Below are positions 51,664 to 61,209 of a DNA stretch of 64,000 nt, in pieces (position 1 is the stretch's first letter; each line of letters starts with the position of its first letter). Origin of the DNA: Flavobacteriaceae bacterium UBA2540 (GTDB lineage Bacteria > Bacteroidota > Bacteroidia > Flavobacteriales > Flavobacteriaceae); assembly GCA_002340765.1 (NCBI GenBank), contig DDMS01000025.1, positions 1-64,000 of the forward strand, written 5' to 3'. A model generated the notes under the pieces. That model was not told the origin of the DNA, searched no databases, and saw nothing but the letters and a program-made list of their open reading frames with translations. A program made the translations under genes and the position numbers.

Positions 51664-52427
51664 TATCGGGTAACTGTTCCAGGTGTTCCGTAGTAGCCGT
51701 TTCCGTTCAGATAAGGTGCATCTGCTGTAAAATGATAATGATAAATTCCATTAGGAAAATCTAACGTGGCGTGTGTGTGTCCATGATAAATATCTAAATC
51801 ACTGCTGATTACAGTAGTTCCGTTTTCCTCGTGCGGACCATATACAGGGAAGCCATCTAACAAAAAACCCATTAAACCCGACTTTGTAGATTTGATGGTT
51901 GTTAAATACAAAGGTTCTACGTGATAATGATATTGGCTTGTTGCTGTTGGGTGTCCGTTATATTTATCAAAGCTCGCAATTTCCCTAGTCAATACCTGAT
52001 TATTTGGTCCCGCATATTGATTGTAAAGCGCAACGCCATTTAATGCAACGCCAATCGCTCCTAATGGCGTAGCTATGTGGTTAGAAGCAACAACTGGATT
52101 TAAAGGAATCTTGAAAGTAAAATTTTGTGTTGCTATCCTATTAGGATTTTGTACAAATGTAAAACCCAGAGGTGTTGTCCCGCTGTATGCTTCATAGAGA
52201 GCGTTATTGACTGGATAGTACGGACTTTTATGGTCGGGTAATCCGTCAGTCTTTATGGTAATATATGTGCCGTCATTGGTAATGCTTGATGCACCATATA
52301 TTTTTGCGTAAACTGCTGGAACAGTATTGTTTACTGTCGTGGGAGTCATTGTATCGTCATCTTTATTACAAGATGAAATAGTTGCAACTGCAATAATTGC
52401 AAGAAAGTAGCTTTGGATTTTATTCAT
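51663..52427 (-). CDS. YHYH-domain exported lipoprotein
   Basis: A 254-residue protein; signal peptide ends at ATISSC (Cys at 20). The mature protein carries two His-rich YHYH signatures, TSQYHYHVEPLYL and YHGHTHATLDFPNGIYHYHF. The His clusters look suited to metal binding, and the downstream SCO protein handles copper, so a joint role in copper is plausible but untested. First gene of the operon; the upstream side reaches the truncated transposase. Confidence 0.85.
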   Translation of the reverse strand: MNKIQSYFLAIIAVATISSCNKDDDTMTPTTVNNTVPAVYAKIYGASSITNDGTYITIKTDGLPDHKSPYYPVNNALYEAYSGTTPLGFTFVQNPNRIATQNFTFKIPLNPVVASNHIATPLGAIGVALNGVALYNQYAGPNNQVLTREIASFDKYNGHPTATSQYHYHVEPLYLTTIKSTKSGLMGFLLDGFPVYGPHEENGTTVISSDLDIYHGHTHATLDFPNGIYHYHFTADAPYLNGNGYYGTPGTVTR

Positions 52428-52617
52428 ACTTTTATTTTTTTTTATTAAATTTAGCGTTGCACTGCTAAAACTATGAAAGGTTTAATTTGATTGTTGCTTT
52501 TTTTGATGTGTAAGTCAAATATTACCGATAACGTCAGACTGTGAAAAAACCTCACAATCCTCTCAACAAATATATCAAAAAGTTTGTTTAAAAGTGATTT
52601 TTTTGGTATTTTTAAAC

Positions 52618-53052
52618 ATGCACCATATCCAAGAAATTCCTCATAATCAGCAACAAATGGCCAGCTTAAAAGATAAAATCAGCACAGATAATCCCGTGCG
52701 GTTTATCGATGCTTTTGTGAGCTTCATAAACCTCAAAAAAGTGGGTTTTGAACCTAAAACGCTAAAAACCGAAGGGCGACCGAGTTTTCAAACAGAAGTG
52801 TTCCTTAAACTCTATTTATACGGCTATCTCAATGGCGTTCGTAGTTCAAGACGACTTGAAAAAGAATTCTTTCGAAACATTGAAGTGCAGTGGCTTTTGG
52901 AAGATATACGCCCCAATTATCTCACGATTTGCGATTTTCGTAAAGACAATCCAAAAGCACTCAAACAACTTTTTAAATTATTTGTGTCTTTTTTGAAAGA
53001 TGCTGAGCTTATTGCTGACGATTTACAGTATAAAGAAAAAAAGGGTGTATAA
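52618..53052 (+). pseudogene. Truncated IS1182-type transposase
   Basis: The N-terminal 144 residues of an IS1182-family transposase: KDKISTDNPVRFIDAFVSFI, EGRPSFQTEVFLKLYLYGYL, NGVRSSRRLEKEFFRNIEVQ and YLTICDFRKDNPKALKQLF. After FLKDAELIADDLQ the frame ends in a few unrelated codons; the catalytic DDE region of about 300 residues is missing. No inverted repeat pair was identified. It is a dead remnant next to the accessory operon. Confidence 0.85.
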
Positions 53053-53122
53053 ATCAATGCTAGATGCTGTGAGCTACCCAAAAATTCAGTCATTTAAAAA
53101 CAACAAACTCAAAAGCATAAAA

Positions 53123-53158
53123 AAAATCCGTAAAACAGTGATTTGCGCTACGGATTTT
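53123..53158. terminator. Bidirectional hairpin between transposase relic and secA
   Basis: AAAATCCGTA (53123-53132) and TACGGATTTT (53149-53158) form a perfect 10-base stem with a 16-base loop, with A runs before and T/A runs after. It lies 23 bases beyond the secA stop and should end the secA message. Confidence 0.7.
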
Positions 53159-53181
53159 AAAAAAGTTTTATAGGATAACAA

Positions 53182-56100
53182 TTACTTCACCACCCAATTG
53201 CCACTGTCTAGTAATGGAATGGCTTGTTTGAATTTTACTTCTTTTTCTTCACCAGTCATCACATTTTTGATAGTTACTTTTTCATTTCTACCAATTTTTG
53301 GTTGTTCTCGTACAATCGTTTCAACAGGGGCTTGTTGCTGTTGTCTAGAGTTTGCAATGGCTTTTTCAGTGCTATTTTGAACTTCTGCTTTGCTCGTATT
53401 CAAACGTTCTCTTTTTTGTTGACGCGCTTCCGAAATCTGATTGGTGTCTTGTGTTGGTAATTCGCCTTTAAATAAGAATGACAATACTTCTTTATTGATT
53501 TCATCTACTGTCAATTTAAACAATTCAAAAGCTTCAAATTTATAGATTAACAATGGGTCTTTTTGTTCGTAAGAAGCATTTTGAACAGATTGTTTTAAGT
53601 CGTCCATTTTGCGCAAATGCTCTTTCCAGTTTTCATCAATAATGGCTAAGGTGATGTTTTTTTCAAAATCGGTAATCAAGCTTTTTCCTTGCGTTTCATA
53701 AGCTTCTTTTAAGTTGGTGACTACTTGCAATGATTTGATACCATCTGTAAAAGGTACCACAATGCGTTCGTAACGATCACCCTCGTTTTCATACACCCCT
53801 TTGATTACAGGATATGCCAAAACTGCATTTTTCTCAATCTTGGTTTTGTAATGCGATGTTACAATTTCATACAATTTGTCTGTAATTTCTTTTTCTGATA
53901 GTTTTTCAAAATCAGCCTCTGTTATAGGAGAACTCATGGACGAAAAACGAATCAATTCAAACTCAAAATTCTGGAAATCTTTAACCGCTTTGTTTTTAAT
54001 TACAATCGATTCACAAGTTTCATAAATCATATTTGCAATATCAACCTGCAGACGTTTTCCATCCAATGCATTTCGTCTTCTTTTATACACAAATTCACGT
54101 TGAGAATTCATGATATCATCATATTCTAACAATCGCTTACGGATGCCAAAATTGTTTTCTTCTACTTTCTTTTGGGCACGTTCTATAGATTTGGTAATCA
54201 TGGAATGTTGGATCACTTCGCCTTCTTTCAATCCCATTCTGTCCATCATTTTGGCAATTCTGTCAGAACCAAATAAACGCATCAAGTTGTCGTCCAAAGC
54301 CACATAAAATTGTGATGAACCCACATCTCCTTGACGTCCAGCACGTCCTCTCAACTGTCTATCAACACGTCTTGAGTCATGACGCTCTGTACCAATAATC
54401 GCCAAACCACCCGCTTTTTTTACGTCTTCTGTCAACTTGATGTCTGTTCCACGCCCAGCCATGTTGGTTGCAATGGTTACCACGCCAGGTTTTCCTGCTT
54501 CAGCCACAATATCTGCTTCACGTTTGTGTAATTTTGCATTCAAAATATTGTGTGGGATTTTGCGCATTTGTAGCATTCTTCCTAACAATTCTGAGATTTC
54601 TACGGAAGTTGTTCCCACTAAAACGGGTCTTTTTTCGGATACTAATTTTACAATATCGTCAATAACTGCGTTGTATTTTTCACGAGAAGTTTTGTAGACC
54701 AAATCTTCTTTGTCATCTCTTGTAACAGGTTTGTTGGTCGGAATTTCAACAACATCTAGTTTATAAATTTCCCAAAATTCGCCAGCTTCAGTCACTGCAG
54801 TTCCAGTCATACCAGCTAATTTACGGTACATTCTAAAATAATTTTGAAGTGTAACAGTAGCAAAAGTTTGAGTAGCATCTTCGATTTTTACGTTTTCTTT
54901 GGCTTCAATGGCTTGATGCAATCCGTCTGAATAACGACGACCATCCATGATACGACCAGTTTGCTCATCAACTATCATCACTTTGTTTTCCATGACTACA
55001 TATTCCACATCTTTTTCAAAAACGGTGTAGGCTTTTAATAATTGATTCATGGTGTGAATTCGCTCACTTTTGATGCTAAAATCGCGGTATAATTCTTCTT
55101 TTTGAGAAGCTTTTTCTTCTGCACTTCCTTCTGATTGGTCAATTTGTCCCACTTTTACGCCAATATCTGGCAAAACAAAGAAGTTGTCATTTTTTGTAAT
55201 TTCTGACAAATGCGCAATTCCTTTGTCAGTCAAATCAATTTGATTGTTTTTCTCCTCCACCACAAACCACAAATCTTCGTCCACTTCTGGCATCAATTTG
55301 TTGTTATCTTGCATGTAGTGATTTTCGGTTTTTTGCAACAATTGTTTGATACCTTCTTGAGATAAAAACTTAATCAAGGCTTTATTTTTAGGCAAACCTC
55401 TATAAACTCTCAATAATAAAAAGCCTCCTTCTTTGTCTTTTCCTTCCGAAATCAATTTTTTAGATTCTGCCAAAACACCTACTAAATGTTTGCGTTGCAA
55501 TTCCACCAAATCAGCTACCAAAGGTTTTAGTTCGTTGAACTCATGTCGATCACCTTGATGCACAGGTCCAGAAATAATCAAAGGCGTTCTTGCATCGTCA
55601 ATCAGCACAGAATCTACCTCATCAATAATGGCATAATTGGGCGCTCTTTGCACCAAATCATCTTTAGAGCTTGCCATGTTATCACGCAAATAATCAAACC
55701 CAAATTCATTATTTGTTCCGTACGTAATATCAGCATTGTACGCTTTTCTACGTGCGTCAGAATTTGGTTGATGATAATCTATACAATCTGTAGAAAGTCC
55801 GTGAAACTCAAAAATTGGACCCATCCAAGCACTATCACGTTTTGCTAAATAATCGTTGACAGTTACTAAATGAACTCCTTTTCCTGAAAGCGCATTCAAA
55901 TAAACAGGTAGTGTTGACACCAATGTTTTTCCTTCACCAGTCATCATTTCAGCAATTTTTCCCTGATGTAAAACAGATCCACCAATTAATTGCACGTCAT
56001 AATGAATCATGTCCCATGTCACAGGTTTTCCTGCAGCATCCCAAGAATTTGCCCAAAACGCTTTATCATTTTTTAGAGTAATATGAGCTCTTTTTACTGA

Positions 56101-56517
56101 TAATTCGCGGTCAAAAGGAGTAGCAGTTACTTCAATTTCTTCATTTTTTACAAAACGAATGGCAGTTTCTTTGATTACTGCAAAGGCTTCTGGCATGATT
56201 TCCATTAAAACTTCTTCAGAAGCCTTGTAAGAGGTATCTTTCAAAGCATCAATTTCAGTATAAATTTCTTCTTGGCGATCAATAGTTGCTTTTTTTGCCT
56301 CCTCTTCTAATTCAATAATTTTGTCTTCAAAATCTTTGGTTGCTGCTTTTAATTTATCTTTAAACTCTTGCGTTTTTGCTCTTAAAGCATCGTTTGAAAG
56401 ATAAGAGATTTCGGATTCAAATTTTTTTACACCATTTACTATGGGTTGTAAACTTTTTAAATCCTTTTGTTGTTTGTCTCCAACAAAAAACTTAATTACT
56501 GAATTTAAAATATTCAT
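53182..56517 (-). CDS. secA: Preprotein translocase ATPase SecA
   Basis: An 1111-residue SecA, the ATP motor that pushes preproteins through SecYEG. Walker A MMTGEGKTLVS, DEVDSVLIDDARTPLIISG, the preprotein cross-linking domain with a long insertion (about 300-470, usual in Bacteroidetes), ATNMAGRGTDI and RQLRGRAGRQGDVGSSQFY are present. The C-terminus ends DSGNWVVK; the zinc-binding CxCxSGxxxxYxxCH of E. coli is absent, as in other Bacteroidetes. Intact, monocistronic. Confidence 0.97.
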   Translation of the reverse strand: MNILNSVIKFFVGDKQQKDLKSLQPIVNGVKKFESEISYLSNDALRAKTQEFKDKLKAATKDFEDKIIELEEEAKKATIDRQEEIYTEIDALKDTSYKASEEVLMEIMPEAFAVIKETAIRFVKNEEIEVTATPFDRELSVKRAHITLKNDKAFWANSWDAAGKPVTWDMIHYDVQLIGGSVLHQGKIAEMMTGEGKTLVSTLPVYLNALSGKGVHLVTVNDYLAKRDSAWMGPIFEFHGLSTDCIDYHQPNSDARRKAYNADITYGTNNEFGFDYLRDNMASSKDDLVQRAPNYAIIDEVDSVLIDDARTPLIISGPVHQGDRHEFNELKPLVADLVELQRKHLVGVLAESKKLISEGKDKEGGFLLLRVYRGLPKNKALIKFLSQEGIKQLLQKTENHYMQDNNKLMPEVDEDLWFVVEEKNNQIDLTDKGIAHLSEITKNDNFFVLPDIGVKVGQIDQSEGSAEEKASQKEELYRDFSIKSERIHTMNQLLKAYTVFEKDVEYVVMENKVMIVDEQTGRIMDGRRYSDGLHQAIEAKENVKIEDATQTFATVTLQNYFRMYRKLAGMTGTAVTEAGEFWEIYKLDVVEIPTNKPVTRDDKEDLVYKTSREKYNAVIDDIVKLVSEKRPVLVGTTSVEISELLGRMLQMRKIPHNILNAKLHKREADIVAEAGKPGVVTIATNMAGRGTDIKLTEDVKKAGGLAIIGTERHDSRRVDRQLRGRAGRQGDVGSSQFYVALDDNLMRLFGSDRIAKMMDRMGLKEGEVIQHSMITKSIERAQKKVEENNFGIRKRLLEYDDIMNSQREFVYKRRRNALDGKRLQVDIANMIYETCESIVIKNKAVKDFQNFEFELIRFSSMSSPITEADFEKLSEKEITDKLYEIVTSHYKTKIEKNAVLAYPVIKGVYENEGDRYERIVVPFTDGIKSLQVVTNLKEAYETQGKSLITDFEKNITLAIIDENWKEHLRKMDDLKQSVQNASYEQKDPLLIYKFEAFELFKLTVDEINKEVLSFLFKGELPTQDTNQISEARQQKRERLNTSKAEVQNSTEKAIANSRQQQQAPVETIVREQPKIGRNEKVTIKNVMTGEEKEVKFKQAIPLLDSGNWVVK

Positions 56518-56651
56518 TTTGTTTGTTTTAGTTCAATTAAAAAGACAATTGAAATTTATGGTTATACATCAACACAAAATATCTTGAAAAAAAGTTTTTC
56601 TAGTGTATCATGAAACAAAAAAAAGCCTCTTGAGAGACTTTGTTTTATTTT

Positions 56652-56873
56652 TTAATATTCATCCTCGTTCCAAAGATAATCCTCTTCAGAGGGATAATCT
56701 GGCCAAATCTCAATGATAGAGTCATAAGGCTCTTCTTCATCTTCGATATCTTGTAGGTTTTCTACAACCTCAAGAGGCGCACCAGTTCTAATTGCATAAT
56801 CTATCAGTTCATCTTTGGTTGCTGGCCAAGGCGCATCTGCTAAATAAGATGCTAATTCTAATGTCCAATACAT
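56652..56873 (-). CDS. DUF2795 domain protein
   Basis: A 73-residue acidic protein. MYWTLELASYLADAPWPATK, DELIDYAIRTGAPLEVVENL and then a strongly acidic tail with paired Glu and Asp. The small helical domain is DUF2795, of unknown function, common upstream of secA in Flavobacteria. Probably cytosolic. Confidence 0.87.
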   Translation of the reverse strand: MYWTLELASYLADAPWPATKDELIDYAIRTGAPLEVVENLQDIEDEEEPYDSIIEIWPDYPSEEDYLWNEDEY

Positions 56874-56964
56874 TTCTTAACTTTTAATTTTTGTACAAAA
56901 ATAATTTTTTTAACCAATTAAGCAAGTCTTTTTTAAGAAATATAATTAATAAAAAAAGAACGTG

Positions 56965-57537
56965 CTAAATTTTTTCAGGAATCCATTTGATTTCCTTTAC
57001 AGAAAGCTCTTTTGACAACTTTCGTGCCAATACAAAAAGGTAGTCAGAAAGTCTATTTAAATATTTTAAAATGGTGCTATTAAGATGTTCATATTCGTTT
57101 AAAGCAACAGATAGGCGTTCTGCACGTCTGCAAACGCATCTTGCAACGTGACAGAATGACACAGCAACGTGACCACCGGGCAAAATAAAATGTGTCATCT
57201 GTGGAAGTTCAGCATCCATTTTATCAATTTCATTTTCTAAATAAAGAATTGATTTTTCATCCACTTTTGGGATATTCAATCGTTCATTGCCATTTACTAA
57301 AGTTTCTTTTTCAGGAGGTGTAGCTAACATAGCTCCCAAAGTGAACAAATCGTGTTGAATTTTCAACAAAGATTGTTTGATTTCTTGACTTATTTCTTGG
57401 TCTTTGATTAAACCAATATAAGAATTGAGTTCGTCAACAGTGCCATAACTTTCAATACGTAAATTATTTTTCTGAACTCTTGTGCCACCAAAAAGTGCAG
57501 TAGTACCTTTATCGCCCGTTTTTGTATATATTTTCAT
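56965..57537 (-). CDS. Cob(I)alamin adenosyltransferase, PduO type
   Basis: A 190-residue enzyme that moves the 5'-deoxyadenosyl group from ATP to cob(I)alamin. YTKTGDKGTTALFGGTRVQK at the N-terminus is the ATP-binding stretch; ESYGTVDELNSYIG and FILPGGHVAVSFCHVARCVC followed by RRAER complete the signature. Full length. Co-directional with the gene upstream at 57597. It implies that the cell uses adenosylcobalamin, for example with methylmalonyl-CoA mutase. Confidence 0.95.
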   Translation of the reverse strand: MKIYTKTGDKGTTALFGGTRVQKNNLRIESYGTVDELNSYIGLIKDQEISQEIKQSLLKIQHDLFTLGAMLATPPEKETLVNGNERLNIPKVDEKSILYLENEIDKMDAELPQMTHFILPGGHVAVSFCHVARCVCRRAERLSVALNEYEHLNSTILKYLNRLSDYLFVLARKLSKELSVKEIKWIPEKI

Positions 57538-57596
57538 AATGATTTTATTGAAAATTAAAAGTAGTAAAGTTACAAAGATTGTTGGCTAAAAAAGTA

Positions 57597-58103
57597 TTAA
57601 ACTCGAATTTTAAAATGTTCTTTGACTTGCTTTCTTCTGAAGAAAACCAACCCAAAATAAAATACATCAATAGTAACAATTGCTTGGTTGTTTTTGCATA
57701 TTGATTTCCATTTTTGGAATGATTTAGAGTTTGAATGTATTCCATGAATGACAAAGAATATTTGTGATGAATTTGGAATTGCTTCGTCAAACATAAAATT
57801 TTTTATAGTATTGAAATACAATAATTTATAATTGTTATCTAAACTATTTTCTAATTCTTTAGAATTTGTGTAAAGTTGATTAATTTTAAAATAATTACAG
57901 ATATTAGATAGGATTTTTTCTTCTTTTTTGGGTAGATTTTGTACCGCTAAAAAGTCATTTTTAAGTGCTAATTCTTTTGATTTTTGATACAAACCTTTCG
58001 TAACAAAATCAAATACAAAAGGCGAATGTACTCCATGTTGATTGGTGGAAGTTGCTAAAAATTGAATTCGAGAAACGAGTTTGAAAAACAGTGTAATAAT
58101 CAT
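57597..58103 (-). CDS. Shortened class I methyltransferase-like protein, SAM site lost
   Basis: A 168-residue protein. Its start (FLATSTNQHGVHSPFVFDFV) and end (VTIDVFYFGLVFFRRKQVKE, HFKIRV) match a flavobacterial SAM-dependent methyltransferase of about 230-260 residues. Between them, the usual glycine-rich SAM-binding motif (ELGTSLG type) and the acidic motif after it are absent; the middle only has ILSNICNYFKINQLYTNSKE and weakly related strands. The frame is open, so a reduced protein may be made, but methyl transfer is improbable. Confidence 0.65.
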   Translation of the reverse strand: MIITLFFKLVSRIQFLATSTNQHGVHSPFVFDFVTKGLYQKSKELALKNDFLAVQNLPKKEEKILSNICNYFKINQLYTNSKELENSLDNNYKLLYFNTIKNFMFDEAIPNSSQIFFVIHGIHSNSKSFQKWKSICKNNQAIVTIDVFYFGLVFFRRKQVKEHFKIRV

Positions 58104-58187
58104 CAGATTTAAAGTGCAAAAATAGTATCTATTTTAATTAAAAAAAAATCAATATTTTCTTCATCAGAAAAAAATAAAACTATATGT

Positions 58188-58697
58188 ATGATTCCAGAAA
58201 ACGAATACGCGCCATATTATAAAAATTACATTCAACAAATTGAAAATAACGGGAAATCGATTTTAGCCAATCTTGAAATTTCTCAAAAAGAATTTGAGGA
58301 ATCGCTCTCTGAACTTTCCAAAAAGAAACAGCTTTATGCTTATGAAACTGGAAAATGGACAGTGAAAGAAGTAGTACAGCATATTATTGACACAGAACGT
58401 GTTTTTTGTCACAGAGCTTTGTGTTTCGCAAGAAATGACAAAACGTCTTTACCAGGATTTGATCAAGATTTATTTGTTGCAAATGTGGATGCAAATGCAA
58501 GAAATTGGACAGATTTATTAGCGGAAATGGCAATCGTAAGGCAAGGCACTATCTTATTATTTAAAAGTTTTTCGGATTTAGCGTTGCTAAGAATAGGAGA
58601 GGGTTCAGGGAAAAAAATGTCAGTCAGAGCGATCGGTTTTTTGTGCTCAGGACATCAAATACATCACATAAAAGTGCTAAAAGAAAGGTACTTTTAG
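58188..58697 (+). CDS. DinB family protein
   Basis: A 169-residue four-helix-bundle protein. WTVKEVVQHIIDTERVFCHR holds the first metal-site His, and the C-terminal CSGHQIHHIKVLKERY the H-x-x-x-H type end. DinB-like proteins bind a divalent metal and include thiol-dependent transferases; the substrate is unknown. Full length, cytosolic. Confidence 0.9.
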   Translation: MIPENEYAPYYKNYIQQIENNGKSILANLEISQKEFEESLSELSKKKQLYAYETGKWTVKEVVQHIIDTERVFCHRALCFARNDKTSLPGFDQDLFVANVDANARNWTDLLAEMAIVRQGTILLFKSFSDLALLRIGEGSGKKMSVRAIGFLCSGHQIHHIKVLKERYF

Positions 58698-58706
58698 GTT
58701 CAAAAT

Positions 58707-59177
58707 TCAATATTCAATTTTATCCTGCTTTTCCGTCCATTTTTGGAAAGGTTCTAAGGCAATTTCTCTTCCAATTTGTTCGAAAGGAATACTCCTTTTT
58801 TCATAAGGCAACGGAATTTCTTTATAAATAAAAGCATCATCAAACCCTATATTTGCTGCATCTTGCTGATTGCTTCCATAAAAAACTTTGTCAGGTCTTG
58901 CCCAATAAATGGCTCCCAAACACATAGGACAAGGCTCACAAGAAGTATAAATAATGCAACCATCCAACTGAAAAGAACCAATATTTTTGCAAGCGTCTCT
59001 AATGGCTGTAACTTCTGCATGTGCAGTTGGATCGTTGGTAGAGGTTACTTTGTTGTTTCCACTACCAATAATTTCTCCATCTTTCACTACAATACAACCA
59101 AAAGGACCTCCTTCGTTGTTTTGCATTCCTTTTAAAGCTGCTTTTACAGCTTCATTCATATAGCTTTCGTGGGTCAT
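58707..59177 (-). CDS. Nucleoside/guanine deaminase
   Basis: A 156-residue zinc deaminase of the guanine/cytidine family. DPTAHAEVTAIRDACKNIG gives the zinc His and catalytic Glu, TSCEPCPMCLGAIYWA the two zinc Cys, and YGSNQQDAANIGFDDAFIYK the guanine deaminase-type segment. A longer in-frame start at 59216 lies in repeated low-complexity sequence and is rejected. It converges on the DinB gene with nine bases between stops. Confidence 0.92.
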   Translation of the reverse strand: MTHESYMNEAVKAALKGMQNNEGGPFGCIVVKDGEIIGSGNNKVTSTNDPTAHAEVTAIRDACKNIGSFQLDGCIIYTSCEPCPMCLGAIYWARPDKVFYGSNQQDAANIGFDDAFIYKEIPLPYEKRSIPFEQIGREIALEPFQKWTEKQDKIEY

Positions 59178-59179
59178 TT

Positions 59180-59235
59180 TTTTAGCTTTTAGCAATTTGC
59201 ATTTGGCTTTTAGCAATTAGCTTTTAGTATTTAGG
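59180..59235. repeat. Low-complexity repeat before the deaminase gene
   Basis: The string TTTTAGCAATT or close variants (TTAGCTTTTAGCAATTTGC, TTTGGCTTTTAGCAATTAGC, TTTTAGTATTTAGG) occurs about four times. It is non-coding and resembles similar wording in other spacers. Confidence 0.55.
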
Positions 59236-59308
59236 AAAATTAATTAAAAAAAAGAAATTTTAATATCAAACTTAATTTATATTAAAACTAAAAACTTAAG
59301 ATTAAAGT

Positions 59309-60709
59309 CTACTTAAAACTCCCAATCATTTCTTCTGGTTTTACCCAAGCATCATATTCTTCTGGAGTTACATAGCCCAAACGTACTGCTTCCTCTTTCA
59401 AAGTAGTTCCGTTTTCGTGAGCGGTATTTGCAATTTCAGCAGCTTTGTAATAGCCAATTTTTATGTTCAAAGCAGTCACCAACATCAATGAATTATTCAA
59501 TAATTCTTTGATTCTTGTGTAATTTGGTTCAATTCCGATGGCACAATTTTCATCAAAAGAAACACAAGCATCTCCTAATAATTGCGCAGATTGTAGCACA
59601 TTTGCGGCCATCATTGGTTTGAAAACATTCAATTCATAATGTCCTTGTGTGCCACCAATTGTCACTGCAACATCATTTCCCATTACTTGTGCACACACCA
59701 TGGTCATAGCTTCACATTGTGTAGGATTTACTTTTCCGGGCATGATTGACGAACCTGGTTCATTTGCAGGAATGATAATTTCGCCAATTCCAGAACGAGG
59801 ACCTGAAGCCATCATTCGAATATCATTCGCAATTTTATTTAAAGAAACAGCAATTTGTTTTAAAGCGCCATGAGTTTCTACTAATGCATCATGAGCAGCC
59901 AATGCTTCAAATTTATTTTTAGCGGTGATAAAAGGCATTCCAGAAAATTCTGCAATGTATTTAGCGACCAAAACGTCATAACCAGCAGGCGTATTTAATC
60001 CTGTTCCAACAGCAGTTCCACCCAAAGCCAATTCAGATAAATGCGCTAACGTGTTTTTCAACGCTTTCAATCCGAAGTTTAATTGTGCTACATATCCTGA
60101 AAACTCTTGCCCTAAAGTCAGTGGAGTTGCATCCATTAAATGTGTTCTTCCAATTTTAACAACGGTTTTAAAAGCTTCAGATTTTGCTTGTAAGGTATTT
60201 CGTAATTGTTCAATTCCAGGAATGGTGGTTTCTACGATTTTTTTGAATGCTGCAATATGCATTCCTGTTGGAAAAGTGTCATTTGAAGATTGAGATTTGT
60301 TCACATCATCATTTGGTTGAATCGCTTTTTCGCCTTCACCAATTTTTCTTCCAGCAAGTTCTTGAGCTCTGTTAGCAATCACCTCATTAACATTCATATT
60401 TGATTGTGTTCCAGAACCAGTTTGCCAAATAACCAATGGAAATTGATCATCTAATTTTCCTTCTAAAATTTCATCACAAACTTTGGCAATCAAATCTCTT
60501 TTCTCTGAAGACAATACGTTTAAATCACAATTAGCATACGCTGCTGCTTTTTTCAAGATAGCAAAACCGTAAACGATTTCAAGCGGCATAGAAGCAGATG
60601 GGCCTATTTTAAAGTTATTTCGTGAACGCTCAGTTTGTGCGCCCCAATATTTATCAGCAGGAACATTTACGTTGCCCATTGTGTCTTTTTCGATTCTGTA
60701 TTGTGTCAT
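59309..60709 (-). CDS. fumC: Class II fumarate hydratase
   Basis: A 466-residue fumarase, converting fumarate to malate in the TCA cycle. KYWGAQTERSRNNF, WQTGSGTQSNMNVNEV, GRTHLMDATPLTLGQEFSGY and the catalytic loop GSSIMPGKVNPTQCEA with its Ser are intact. Oxygen-stable, iron-free class. TAAATTTG at 60740-60733 on the minus strand is the likely -7 element. Confidence 0.96.
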   Translation of the reverse strand: MTQYRIEKDTMGNVNVPADKYWGAQTERSRNNFKIGPSASMPLEIVYGFAILKKAAAYANCDLNVLSSEKRDLIAKVCDEILEGKLDDQFPLVIWQTGSGTQSNMNVNEVIANRAQELAGRKIGEGEKAIQPNDDVNKSQSSNDTFPTGMHIAAFKKIVETTIPGIEQLRNTLQAKSEAFKTVVKIGRTHLMDATPLTLGQEFSGYVAQLNFGLKALKNTLAHLSELALGGTAVGTGLNTPAGYDVLVAKYIAEFSGMPFITAKNKFEALAAHDALVETHGALKQIAVSLNKIANDIRMMASGPRSGIGEIIIPANEPGSSIMPGKVNPTQCEAMTMVCAQVMGNDVAVTIGGTQGHYELNVFKPMMAANVLQSAQLLGDACVSFDENCAIGIEPNYTRIKELLNNSLMLVTALNIKIGYYKAAEIANTAHENGTTLKEEAVRLGYVTPEEYDAWVKPEEMIGSFK

Positions 60710-60853
60710 TTTTATGAAATTTTTTCGAGATACAAATTTACAAAAACAAAGAGAAAAGGAGCTAGGAAAGTCTTAAAACTGTTATATTTTTTTTGGTTAC
60801 ATTTTTAAAATGAAATAAAAAAAAGCTTTTTAAGAGAAAATTAATGATTTTGA

Positions 60854-60885
60854 TTGTAATAGTTGAAAATATATTTTTATTTTTG
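60854..60885 (+). promoter_or_regulatory. Promoter of the small membrane protein gene
   Basis: TTG (60854-60856), 21 bases, then TATTTTTG (60878-60885). Transcription would start near 60892, about 29 bases before the ATG at 60921. Confidence 0.55.
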
Positions 60886-60920
60886 CGTTACTAATATATA
60901 AAATAGTAAAATAGAATACA

Positions 60921-61103
60921 ATGTTAGATTTTTCACAGTTTTCAGGATTAGTTTTGTTCATGTTTATTTTTACAGCTGGTTTTTGGTTGTTATTATTTTT
61001 ATTAACATTTGTAGTTCCTTATTGGATTGGCGGAACTATTTGGGAAAACATGAAATTAAAAAAAGAAGCTAAGAAAGCTGCTGAAGCTGCTAAAGAAAAG
61101 TAA
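60921..61103 (+). CDS. Small membrane protein of 60 residues
   Basis: One long hydrophobic segment (about 8-38, LVLFMFIFTAGFWLLLFLLT), then GGTIWENMKLKKEAKKAAEA and a Lys-rich Ala-rich tail. The own promoter and a strong terminator directly after it support a real gene with a short abundant message. No family recognised. Confidence 0.75.
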   Translation: MLDFSQFSGLVLFMFIFTAGFWLLLFLLTFVVPYWIGGTIWENMKLKKEAKKAAEAAKEK

Positions 61104-61125
61104 TTTTTCTTTTAAATATATTACA

Positions 61126-61149
61126 AAAGCCCGCTTTTTGCGGGTTTTT
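61126..61149 (+). terminator. Strong terminator after the small membrane protein gene
   Basis: CCCGC (61130-61134) and GCGGG (61140-61144) with flanking A and T pairs, a five-base loop and five T residues. It is the most GC-rich stem among the rightward terminators in the window. Confidence 0.8.
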
Positions 61150-61209
61150 GCATTTTGTTTAAAAAGTTTTGACTTTAAAGTAGATGAGAATTAGGATAAA
61201 TAATCTACT

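Noticed and set aside
57545..57790. 81-residue minus-strand open frame
   Set aside because: It overlaps the tail of the methyltransferase-like gene in another frame and has no family resemblance.
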